From: CAZICM01 sp964537685
Lineage (GTDB): Bacteria; Myxococcota_A; Polyangia; Polyangiales; Polyangiaceae
Assembly: GCA_964537685.1 (NCBI GenBank)
Contig: CAZICM010000005.1
Location: forward strand, 124,001 to 188,000
Length of the DNA stretch: 64,000 nt
Direction of reading: 5' to 3'
Shown piece by piece: positions 1-7,777 of this stretch. Every line of letters begins with the position of its first letter. Positions within the stretch are counted from its first letter, which is position 1. The position numbers were made by a program, and so were the translations under genes. The notes beneath the pieces were generated by a model, which saw only the letters and a program-made list of their open reading frames with translations, was not told the origin of the DNA and did no database searches.

Positions 1-258
1 GATCGGTCTGGCAAATCGTTTCTATATCGCCCGTGTTTTCGACTGTTCGAGGCACGTCGCCACTCGTTGAGTTGTGAGCACTTGCGCACTCATTCACACG
101 CGGATTCGCAGGCTATTGTGCGAGATGCGCGGGACGCCGGCTTGTTCGGCCGGCGCCTTGCGCATTGTAGTCACAGCCCGCTTGACTCCGCGAATTTGTA
201 GGGATCGAAATCGAGCTAAGCCCAGCGTTTCAAGTGTTTTCGTGAACGCGCGCAGGGC

Positions 259-837
259 TCACGGAGGAGGCGCCGGCTCCTCGGGCGTGCCTGACTCTTT
301 GTTTTCCGAATCCCAATCACCGCCACCGATATCACCGCTGCCCGTGCCGCCGATCGACGATAAATCGGGCTCAACATTGCGCTGTTTGATCGCATCCCAG
401 GGTTCGCCGACTTCGTCTTTGCCGCGGCCGATTTCGCCGACGATGTTGTCGTCCACGTTGTCGCCCTCGGGCCTCGTGTACTTGAAGTAGCCCTTGCCTT
501 CCTTCGACGAATTCGGACCGACCGCACCTATCGTGTGCTCCACCCAAGAGAAGCGGAGCACATTGCCTGTCAGCGTTCCGTGGAGTTCGCCCCAGCGATC
601 CTTAGAGGGCCGCATCCACTTGCCGTTCACTTTGTCGCCGTCCGTGACGAGATGAAGATTGCCGTAGAGCGGGCTGTACCACACGCCGCGAAAGTCACCG
701 CCTTCGGGCATATCGCCGGGCTTGATATCGGCTGTTTTCGCGCTTCCGCCGGCTCCGCTGCACCCTCCGATCGCACCGGGCAATACGGTCAGCGCGGCGG
801 CAGTCATCACCACCCAAAGCCTTCGAGATATGTTCAT
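259..837 (-). CDS. putative small lipoprotein
   Basis: A protein of 192 residues whose first ~26 residues are a lipoprotein signal: positive N-terminus (MNISRR), hydrophobic stretch, lipobox IGGC with the Cys at residue 26. The mature part has a compact region (about residues 45-130) rich in Gly, Trp and aromatic residues, with a 'GVWYSPLYGNLHL' start and 'GKWMRP', which looks like a small beta-barrel or lipocalin-like fold. The tail (150-192) is Gly/Ser/Glu/Pro-rich and probably disordered. The start is the ATG at 837. It lies 55 bases downstream of the LpxK-like gene on the same strand, so it may be the last gene of that transcript. I do not recognise a family; secretion to the outer or inner membrane is the only firm inference. 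Confidence 0.7.
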   Translation of the reverse strand: MNISRRLWVVMTAAALTVLPGAIGGCSGAGGSAKTADIKPGDMPEGGDFRGVWYSPLYGNLHLVTDGDKVNGKWMRPSKDRWGELHGTLTGNVLRFSWVEHTIGAVGPNSSKEGKGYFKYTRPEGDNVDDNIVGEIGRGKDEVGEPWDAIKQRNVEPDLSSIGGTGSGDIGGGDWDSENKESGTPEEPAPPP

Positions 838-892
838 GGGCGGGAGCCTATCATGGATGGGATAGGGTTCGAAAAGAGGCTTTTTGCGTGTT

Positions 893-1939
893 TTAACGAG
901 GGCTTGTCATGGCCTGCGCAAGGCTCTCGGCCACAGGCCGGGCATCGATTTGATGGCCTAGCGCGAGCACGGGCGCGCCGGAGATACGGGCGGGAAGTTT
1001 CGGTGCGCAGCGGCCCGAGCTGAGCCAAAGCTGGGGTGCGGGCGCCTTGCCCGGGTTTATTGTTTTGGAGAAGCGGGCGTGATCGCCAAACAAAAGAATT
1101 GGGTCTGGATACAATCCTCTCCAATGCAATGATTTTATAATTCGCTCAGGATGTGCAATACCGAGAATGAGTCCAATTCGATATGATTTTAATTCATCGA
1201 TATTGAAGTATAATCCTTGGGTATTTGAAGCGCCGGTAATTTGATATTCGGCCCATACCGGCGATTTAGGAATGGGGGGCGCGATTGGGGCCGGCCCGCA
1301 GGGATCGCGAAGAAGCACGCAATGATCAAAACAGGCCAGCAGGACAGAGGGAGGAGCGCGGAGATCGCCCAAAGGCGGACAATATCCAGCGCCAAAGGGA
1401 GCGAGGGCATCAAGCGCGAGAACGGTTTCACAGCGAAAGGGCGCCGGAGGGATAAACAGCCCATCGGAGACGACGATATCGGGCGAAAGCGAGCAGGCTA
1501 ATTGAAATGCCGCGCTTTTGGACGGCGCCGCGATAACGGGCACGCCATCGCGGTGCAGGCTCTGGGCTGAAAACAGGGCATCGTCGCCCATTTCGTCCGG
1601 ATTGTCATTCCATTGAACGATATTGGCCCTTTTTAGAGGCGCCCTGTAGGCATGAGAAATGAGCACCGTCCGCTTTCCCATTTGTTTTGCAAATGTGCGG
1701 GCGAGCTCGATGGCAAGCGGTGTTTTGCCCGCGCCTCCCAGCACGGCGCCGCCTATGGAAATAAAGGCCGGGCCCGATTGGCTTTGTTTTGCAGCGGCCG
1801 CGAATTTCTGTTGAAGCGAATAAGACGCGGCCCTCGCCCAGAGGGATTCGGCCATTCGAAAGAATATATTCGGTGCAGGCCCCCGTTCGAGGCAGCGGCC
1901 TACATAAGCTCTTAGGTCCTCGCTCGCTCCTGCGATCAA
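893..1939 (-). CDS. lpxK: divergent LpxK-like (tetraacyldisaccharide 4'-kinase family) protein
   Basis: LpxK phosphorylates the lipid A disaccharide precursor at the inner face of the inner membrane. This 348-residue protein has the usual length and order: N-terminal region, P-loop GGAVLGGAGKTP (about 63-74), a GDD motif in the place of the GDEP motif, an FGAG..PPLGDLR segment matching FGNG..LPAGPxRE, a GIAHPER motif and a GDH motif. However, other family signatures are altered: SRGYG is SHAYR, DDGFQH/DDGLQH is SDGLFIPP, and TEKDAVK is replaced by SSGRCAPK. The start is probably TTG at 1939, because the preceding gene's TGA overlaps it (TTGA) and GGGAG sits 5 bases upstream. Family assignment is fairly safe; whether it still makes lipid IVA is doubtful. 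Confidence 0.75.
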   Translation of the reverse strand: MIAGASEDLRAYVGRCLERGPAPNIFFRMAESLWARAASYSLQQKFAAAAKQSQSGPAFISIGGAVLGGAGKTPLAIELARTFAKQMGKRTVLISHAYRAPLKRANIVQWNDNPDEMGDDALFSAQSLHRDGVPVIAAPSKSAAFQLACSLSPDIVVSDGLFIPPAPFRCETVLALDALAPFGAGYCPPLGDLRAPPSVLLACFDHCVLLRDPCGPAPIAPPIPKSPVWAEYQITGASNTQGLYFNIDELKSYRIGLILGIAHPERIIKSLHWRGLYPDPILLFGDHARFSKTINPGKAPAPQLWLSSGRCAPKLPARISGAPVLALGHQIDARPVAESLAQAMTSPR

Positions 1940-3009
1940 CGGAGCTCCCAGGCGCAGGGCGTGATGCCCATTTTTCCCCGGCGATTTTGTTCCCAGTCCA
2001 CAATCGTAGGAGCCAGGCGGCTCACCGTAATCGCCAATAAAATACCGGCGAAGACATCAATCACATAGTGCCAGCGAAGAAATACGGTTGAAATGATAAT
2101 ATTAAACGAAAAAAAGGCCGTAATGCGGGCCGGCCAAAGCCAATTCCGCTCGTATTTTGCGCGGCGCAGCGCCAATAGGGCAAAACAGAGCGGCCCGGCC
2201 GTGTGCAGCGACGGAAAAATATCCTTGAGGGCGCCCGCCGCATCCACTGTAGACCACACGCATCCCCAAAAAAACCCGCCGTTCACCGGGCCTTGATATT
2301 GATCGGCCAGAAAATGAATAGGGCCAAATCCAGGCACCGCCATATAGCCGAGCTGTCCTATGCAATACGTGAGCACCGTGCCAATCGCATATTCACATGT
2401 ATAGCGATTGATCCGCGTAAAACAAAACGTAATGATCGGATATAGGCCACAAATGAAGAAATAGCTAAAATAAAAAAATGCAAACCATTCGACAATGGGC
2501 CGCTGATTAAAGCGTTCCAGCCAAAGCGCGGGCTCTACGCCAAAAATAGCCTTGTCAATGGAGAGCAGGACCGCATCCACCGAATCCGGCCGGACCACCG
2601 GTAAAATATCGCGCAGTGAAACATAGTTGTGGACGATGGATCCCACCGCCATGATGCGGTAGGTCATCCACCGGATTGGATAGGGTATTCCCGGAATGGC
2701 CCGGGCAATCAAACATCCAAAAAATGCGAGCGACAATGCAACCAATACATGCTGCAATGCAATCGTTTGCGCGGGTCCGGGGGCAGCCCCCAGCAGCAAT
2801 AAGCCAACAATCGACGAATAGGCCAGAAGCACTTGATCTTGAATGCTAAATGTGCGCTGCCAAAAGCCCGCCCGCGCCTTGCCCAGCATGCTGTTGCCGC
2901 GGGAAGCGATGGCGCCGGATACTTCCAATGCTCCTCCCCCCGCAGGCGCTTGCATGGCCTTCTCGTTTTCCAGTTGAGCCCCCGCCTTGTTTTGGTCTTC
3001 GCCAATCAT
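1936..3009 (-). CDS. PAP2-family membrane protein, inositol-phosphorylceramide-synthase-like
   Basis: A polytopic membrane protein of 357 residues from the chosen start. The PAP2 phosphatase signatures are present in the C-terminal half: FPSLHTAGP (central His motif) and RWHYVIDVFAG (catalytic His with Asp). The GFGPxHF element and the spacing FPSLHTA...RWHYxxD resemble the Aur1/inositol-phosphorylceramide synthase branch (PAP2_3) more than the simple PgpB branch. At least six hydrophobic segments are visible. The start ATG at 3009 is preferred over 3030 because GAGGA lies 7 bases upstream of it; the first ~50 residues are polar and cytoplasmic. It overlaps the LpxK-like gene by TTGA, so the two are co-translated. 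Role inferred: transfer or removal of a phospho head group on a lipid, possibly a sphingolipid. Confidence 0.75.
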   Translation of the reverse strand: MIGEDQNKAGAQLENEKAMQAPAGGGALEVSGAIASRGNSMLGKARAGFWQRTFSIQDQVLLAYSSIVGLLLLGAAPGPAQTIALQHVLVALSLAFFGCLIARAIPGIPYPIRWMTYRIMAVGSIVHNYVSLRDILPVVRPDSVDAVLLSIDKAIFGVEPALWLERFNQRPIVEWFAFFYFSYFFICGLYPIITFCFTRINRYTCEYAIGTVLTYCIGQLGYMAVPGFGPIHFLADQYQGPVNGGFFWGCVWSTVDAAGALKDIFPSLHTAGPLCFALLALRRAKYERNWLWPARITAFFSFNIIISTVFLRWHYVIDVFAGILLAITVSRLAPTIVDWEQNRRGKMGITPCAWELR

Positions 3010-3030
3010 GCCGCTTTCCTCTGAACCCAT

Positions 3031-3418
3031 ACCATCAGATTGAAAACGAAATCATTCTTGTAGGATATGAAGACAATTCTTTTCATTGTGTGAAGGATTG
3101 CGGGGTTAGGCTCAAGGACTGCCCGGGAACGCGAATTTTCGTTCGCGGCGTGTGCGTAAGTGACGCACCTCTGCCGAGCGGCAGGCGGCGCTGCGCCCTG
3201 CCCCCATAGCAAATTCACATGGGCTTTCACAAGTCCCTGCGATTGTCATTCGAGGGCCGATCATTTACCGTGCAAGGAACGTTTCTTCGGGTAAGGGGGT
3301 GGCTTGTGAAAAATCCGACACTCCCCGCTCCTTCCCTGACAGCGGCTTGGCTGCGGATCTATTTTATTTAATCGATTTTATAGGATACATGATAAAATTT
3401 ATCCGCGAAGGCGCAGGG
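3031..3418. other. 388-base intergenic region, no gene seen
   Basis: Spacer between the stop of the 618-residue lipoprotein gene and the start of the PAP2 gene, both on the minus strand. Short open frames here look like chance frames with no recognisable features. The part near 3355-3405 is very AT-rich and contains the palindrome GATAAAATTTATC (3391-3403), just past the stop of the upstream gene. The middle holds four adjacent inverted repeats listed separately. Confidence 0.6.
3130..3197. other. cluster of four short hairpins
   Basis: Four inverted repeats follow one another: CGCGAA/TTCGCG with a 6-base loop (3130-3147), GTGCGT/ACGCAC with a 5-base loop (3152-3168), the perfect palindrome CTGCCGAGCGGCAG (3171-3184) and GGCGC-T-GCGCC (3187-3197). 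No T-run follows on either strand, so an ordinary intrinsic terminator is unlikely. On the minus strand they would lie in the 5' leader of the PAP2/LpxK transcript or in its read-through from the upstream gene. Confidence 0.5.
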
Positions 3419-5275
3419 TTATGGGTTAATCGCCTCGATGGTCACGGTAGGCGTAATACCCATGGTCGTTGTGACGGCCTGCATGCCGAATACGATTTGA
3501 AGCTCTTGGAGATTGAATAGCGGCTCGTCGGAAAGCAGCACTTCGCTCTCAATATCGGTAAAATTGGTTCCGTCGGAGCTTGCCTGCCAGATCAGTACAT
3601 CCCCCTGATGCCGGACACGCAGTATAAACTCGTCCTTCCATTGGCCGATCGTCGGGCAATTTCCGGGAAGACTTTGGTCCTCACGCGTAAAGTATTTGCA
3701 GAAAGCCTTCGTTGATGGCCCAATCGTTCGCAGAATCCAGCGAATTTTGCCCTGGCCCGCCGTATCCAGGCCAATAAATACATCCGTATCGTTGAGCACC
3801 GCTCCCATATTGGAAATCTTCATGGTGAGCGTGCTGTCGGTCAGGTTAAAGGCCTGCGTCGATTTGTAGGTATAGTATGAGCCGGGAAGCACGCCGTTCA
3901 TGGTGAGCGTCAGCGCATTGGGCGCCACATTCACTTGATAGGCCGGCTCGAGGGGAGGTCTAAACCAGAAGGGGGACATCGATGATGTGCTGAAATTGTC
4001 GTGAAAATCGGCTGTGCTGCAAAAGCCGCCCGATGCTCTTTCCGTATTAAAGAAGGCGAATCTGGCCTCGCCCGGAGGTTCTTGCGTGGTCGGCGCGGCA
4101 ACACCAATGGATGCGTACACCGCATCTGCGAATTGGGGCCTGTTGAATTCTCTGATTTTAAACCATTCCAATCCATTCGGCGATGTTTGCATTTCGATTT
4201 TGCGTTGGCCGTCGGCCGGACTCTTTATTTCACGAATGGCCCACCATAAATGCCGGCTGGGATCGTAGGGTTCGGTGACAGCCATGCTGTTCATATCGTC
4301 GGCCGAGCTGCTGAATGTAATGAGGTTCAGTTTCTTTTCGATTTTTATCCAGCCCGAATTATCCCCGGTATGAACCTTAAATATTGTCGCCGCATCGCTT
4401 TCAAGGCTGGTTACCTGAGGAACCTGCACGCGAAACACGTCGTCGGTTAATTGTACCGCATATTTCGTCGTGTAAACCAGGTCTCCCGCGCCGGGAGGGA
4501 TAAAGGTAATGCGTCCTTTGCCGCCCCGCGCGGTCATCTCCGAACCCACGGGCACCAGCCATATTTTAGGTACGTATTCCTCGTCCGCCGGAAGATCTGC
4601 GCCAAAGCGATCGCTAAATACACTCGGATGGCCGCAACCCGTTGAATCCTCAAGCGTCGTCGGTAACTCGCCCTCGCTGCAGCCCTCGGGCTTTTTGCAC
4701 GCATCGTCAGACTCGAATCCAAAGGGCCGGCATTCGCCTAACACGCACGTCGTATCGGATGTACATCCGATGTCCTTGCATGATGTTCTGAGAATAATGG
4801 GCAAGTTGAGCGTGACGTTCTCCTGAAAATTCAGTGCCCTGCGCGCCACGATGCAATTGCGGAAAGCCGCGATGCGTTCCTCGAGCGGAAGGGGTTCTGG
4901 GCTATCGGGAAGCAGGCAATCCTCGGCCTTGCGCCCAATACCCGCGGCCACCTTTATGCCGACAGGAGCCTCTTTAGAGCCGCTGGGAACGATCATCACG
5001 CTGCCCAAACGCCTGAGCTCGGTCGACATGGGGTCGACCGGATCAACGCAAGCCTGAGGCACACCGGTCGACGATGCGGCCTTGCTTTCGAACTTGCCGG
5101 GTTCGCCCGTGAAGACCGCAACACTATTGACGTTGTCACACGGTTCGTCGGTCCAGATCTCAACCAAGATCTGCGTTGGTTCGAGGCATCCCATCATCGC
5201 CGGAGACGCCGCGAAGACCGAAAGCAAAAAAGGCGGTGAAATTCGATTCCACAAAGCTTTGCTCATTCCTGCCAT
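3419..5275 (-). CDS. large secreted lipoprotein, two jelly-roll-like domains
   Basis: A 618-residue protein with a signal peptide and lipobox (MMGC, Cys about residue 30). A short Cys-rich stretch around residues 165-215 (CKDIGCTSDTTC...) resembles the small disulfide modules common in myxobacterial surface proteins. Two similar beta-rich halves follow, each opening with a phrase like DRFGADL or DNFSTSSMSPFW and containing a 'W...R..G' core (about 220-410 and 420-615), reminiscent of laminin-G/DUF1349-type jelly rolls that bind carbohydrate or protein. No catalytic motif is seen. The start is ATG 5275, or ATG 5266 nine bases in. It is divergent from the kinase gene at 5342. Function unknown; a cell-surface role is inferred. 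Confidence 0.75.
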   Translation of the reverse strand: MAGMSKALWNRISPPFLLSVFAASPAMMGCLEPTQILVEIWTDEPCDNVNSVAVFTGEPGKFESKAASSTGVPQACVDPVDPMSTELRRLGSVMIVPSGSKEAPVGIKVAAGIGRKAEDCLLPDSPEPLPLEERIAAFRNCIVARRALNFQENVTLNLPIILRTSCKDIGCTSDTTCVLGECRPFGFESDDACKKPEGCSEGELPTTLEDSTGCGHPSVFSDRFGADLPADEEYVPKIWLVPVGSEMTARGGKGRITFIPPGAGDLVYTTKYAVQLTDDVFRVQVPQVTSLESDAATIFKVHTGDNSGWIKIEKKLNLITFSSSADDMNSMAVTEPYDPSRHLWWAIREIKSPADGQRKIEMQTSPNGLEWFKIREFNRPQFADAVYASIGVAAPTTQEPPGEARFAFFNTERASGGFCSTADFHDNFSTSSMSPFWFRPPLEPAYQVNVAPNALTLTMNGVLPGSYYTYKSTQAFNLTDSTLTMKISNMGAVLNDTDVFIGLDTAGQGKIRWILRTIGPSTKAFCKYFTREDQSLPGNCPTIGQWKDEFILRVRHQGDVLIWQASSDGTNFTDIESEVLLSDEPLFNLQELQIVFGMQAVTTTMGITPTVTIEAINP

Positions 5276-5341
5276 TTATCACGCACGCTCCCGCCCTCAT
5301 ACCCCTTGGAACAACGTGAGACTGCCGAGTACACTGGCCGC

Positions 5342-6718
5342 GTGAACCCCTCCCATTCCGGCTCTCTTCCCAATCCAGGCGAAAGCTTTGCGGGGAAGTA
5401 CACCATCGGCAGGGTGCTGGGTCAGGGCGGCGTTGGTGTCGTTTTTGAGGCGTTCCATCAGCGGCTCAATCAGCGCGTGGCCATTAAAATTCTTCGCGCC
5501 GAAGTTCGCAAAAGCGCGGAATGGCTCACGCGCTTTGATAGGGAAGCCCGGGCCTCGGTAAAGCTGCGCAGCCCCAATGTGGCGCGCGTTTTCGATGTCG
5601 ACAGCACGCCCGACGGCACGCCCTACATGGTGATGGAGCTTTTGGAGGGCTGGACGCTGAATGAAGAGATCAACGCGCGCGGGCCGCTGCCTATCGCGGA
5701 AGCCGTTGGTTATATCCTCGAGGCTTGCTCGGCGATGTCCGAGGCGCATGCGCTCGGCATTGTTCACCGCGATCTGACTCCGGCGAATTTGTTCTTGTCG
5801 AATGTGGCGGGGCGGCGCGTTGTGAAAGTGCTCGATTTCGGCATTAGCAAGGTGGCCGACGAGCGCGTCAATGTGACGACCACCGATGCAGCCTTTGGAA
5901 CGCCTCAATATGTTTCGCCCGAGCAAATCCGCTCTACAGCGCATGTCGATCCGCGAACCGATATCTGGTCGATGTCGGTCATTTTGTTTCAAGCCCTTTC
6001 AGGCATAACGCCTTTCGAGGGCAAGACCGCCTCCGCGGTCGTTGCATCGGTGTTGATGGACCGGCCCAAATCGCTTCAGGCCCTGCGCCCCGATTTGCCC
6101 AAAGGTCTTGTTACGGCCGTAATGAAGGGCCTCGAGAAGAATCTGTCGGATCGCTATCAAAGCATCGAAGAACTCGCCGCCGCCGTCGCTCCATTTGGCC
6201 CGCCGGGCTTTTCGCTTCAGAGCGCCGGGCCGCACAGCGAACGCCCAGGTTTGATGCTCACAGGGCCGCTCACGGCGCCTCCGGCCAACTTGGCATCGCT
6301 CAGTCCTTCGACCGTGGGCACCGATGCCGATCCGGCCGCTTTGGGCTTCCGAAGCACATCGAAACGCACATGGATTATTGCGGGCGCCCTCGCCGCATCG
6401 GTTGTTGTGATCACCGCGCTATTGATTGGACTTGGAGGTTCAACCGACACGGCCCAGAGCGCGGCCGCCGGAAGCAGCGCAGCCGCGGCACCCGTTGCAT
6501 CGCCGAGCGCGTCCGCGAGCGAAGAAGCGGCCATCGATTTGGGCGAACTTCCTGAACCCGATGAAGCAAACTCCGCGAGCGGAGGCCGAAAGAGCAAGTC
6601 GGCCAAATCGTCGGCCGCCAAAAAATCCGCGGGTGAAGCATCGGCCCCGCCTCCGGCCAGCACCCCCAAAACACCGGCGAAAACAGGTGGAGACGACGCC
6701 CTGCCGCTTCACCTGTGA
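5342..6718 (+). CDS. membrane-anchored Ser/Thr protein kinase
   Basis: Hanks-type kinase with a cytoplasmic catalytic domain, one transmembrane helix and a periplasmic tail. Counting from an in-frame TTG at 5306, visible elements are the glycine loop GQGGVGVV (39-46), VAIK with Lys61, HRDLTPAN (154-161), DFG (177-179), GTPQYVSPEQ and a C-lobe up to about 295. The TM helix is at about 355-377, followed by an Ala/Ser/Pro/Lys-rich low-complexity tail. The catalytic-loop Lys (HRDxKxxN) is Thr here; Ser or Thr at that site is, from memory, common in myxobacterial kinases, so activity is not excluded. I prefer GTG 5342 as start because 5306 leaves only 30 bases for two divergent promoters; neither has a good Shine-Dalgarno. 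A PEGA protein gene follows directly. Confidence 0.9.
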   Translation: MNPSHSGSLPNPGESFAGKYTIGRVLGQGGVGVVFEAFHQRLNQRVAIKILRAEVRKSAEWLTRFDREARASVKLRSPNVARVFDVDSTPDGTPYMVMELLEGWTLNEEINARGPLPIAEAVGYILEACSAMSEAHALGIVHRDLTPANLFLSNVAGRRVVKVLDFGISKVADERVNVTTTDAAFGTPQYVSPEQIRSTAHVDPRTDIWSMSVILFQALSGITPFEGKTASAVVASVLMDRPKSLQALRPDLPKGLVTAVMKGLEKNLSDRYQSIEELAAAVAPFGPPGFSLQSAGPHSERPGLMLTGPLTAPPANLASLSPSTVGTDADPAALGFRSTSKRTWIIAGALAASVVVITALLIGLGGSTDTAQSAAAGSSAAAAPVASPSASASEEAAIDLGELPEPDEANSASGGRKSKSAKSSAAKKSAGEASAPPPASTPKTPAKTGGDDALPLHL

Positions 6719-6736
6719 GCCCTGAACTTGAGGTTT

Positions 6737-7690
6737 ATGCGCACAAAACGCTTTAAATTCGCCGCTGTTTTGCTTGCCGCCTCGCTCTGTGGGTGGAGCG
6801 GAGGCGAAAGCACAGCCTTCGCTCAAAAAGAAGGCTTGAGCGCCAAATCCAAGGCCCAAGCCGCCGAGCTGAAAAAACAAGGCGACGATGCGATGAAGGG
6901 GCTGAAGTACGAAGAAGCCGTCGCAGCCTATACGAAGGCTTACGAGATCAATGAAGACCCCGCGATGCTGTACAACCGCGGCCGCGCGCTTCAGGGTTTG
7001 GGCCGCTTTCCCGAGGCCCTCCAAGAGTTTGAGTCCTTCAAAGAAAAGGCATCTCCGGCCCTGCGCGCGCGCGTTCCCGCGCTCGATGGCCTGATCAGCG
7101 AGGTGCGTTCAAAAATCACCACCGTCACGTTTAAGAGCAATGTGGACGGCGCCCGCGTCATTGTGCGCGATAAAGTCATTGGCACGATTCCAATGAGCCA
7201 CGCGGTGAAGCTCAATGCGGGCTCTGCGGTGGTTCAGGTGGAAGCCGACGGCTTTAATACCTTTGAGAAAAAGATCGATTTTAAGGGCGGCGAATCGATG
7301 GACATCGACGCTCAGCTCGTGGCCAAAACCAATATCGGCCTCTTAATCATCCGATCGCCCGTGGGAGGCGCGAAAGTCTCGCTGAATGGCAAACCCGTGG
7401 GCAACGTGCCCGTGGAAAAGAAACTGCCCGGAGGCACGCACCGCATTGTCGTCGAGCGCGATGGCTATGTGAGCGCCGAGACCACCGCCGTAGTCGTCGC
7501 GGGGCAGCGCAAGGTGGTCAATATCGCGCTCGAGCCTGTAAAGCCCGTGTACAAGCAATGGTGGTTCTGGACAGGCATCGGCGTGGCCATTGCGGGCGGC
7601 GTGGCGATTTCTATCGCGGCCACGACCGAAGCGCCCCCCGGCAACGGCGATCTGACCCCTGGAAAGATTTCGGCGCCATTCCGTTTCTAA
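6737..7690 (+). CDS. PEGA-domain protein with TPR-like region
   Basis: A secreted or membrane-attached protein of about 317 residues. It has a signal peptide (MRTKRFKFAAVLLAAS..., likely cleaved after AFA), a short TPR-like helical region (about 40-120, with 'AYTKAYEINEDPAMLYNRG'), and two successive PEGA modules. The first has VDGARVIVRDKVIGTIP and the second GGAKVSLNGKPVGNVPVE, each ending in the typical 'V..DGF/DGY' strand. A C-terminal hydrophobic helix (WWFWTGIGVAIAGGVAIS) is followed by a short Pro/Gly tail. PEGA domains are surface beta modules thought to bind other proteins or the S-layer/cell wall. It starts 18 bases after the kinase gene and is probably co-transcribed, making it a candidate partner or substrate. 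ATG 6737 is chosen over TTG 6728. Confidence 0.85.
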   Translation: MRTKRFKFAAVLLAASLCGWSGGESTAFAQKEGLSAKSKAQAAELKKQGDDAMKGLKYEEAVAAYTKAYEINEDPAMLYNRGRALQGLGRFPEALQEFESFKEKASPALRARVPALDGLISEVRSKITTVTFKSNVDGARVIVRDKVIGTIPMSHAVKLNAGSAVVQVEADGFNTFEKKIDFKGGESMDIDAQLVAKTNIGLLIIRSPVGGAKVSLNGKPVGNVPVEKKLPGGTHRIVVERDGYVSAETTAVVVAGQRKVVNIALEPVKPVYKQWWFWTGIGVAIAGGVAISIAATTEAPPGNGDLTPGKISAPFRF

Positions 7691-7777
7691 GGCGATTGGG
7701 GATTCCAATCCGCGCCCATTGCGAGCAGCATCGCACTCCTGTCCAAAGACCTATTTTTTTGGAGGAGACAAACCAAA

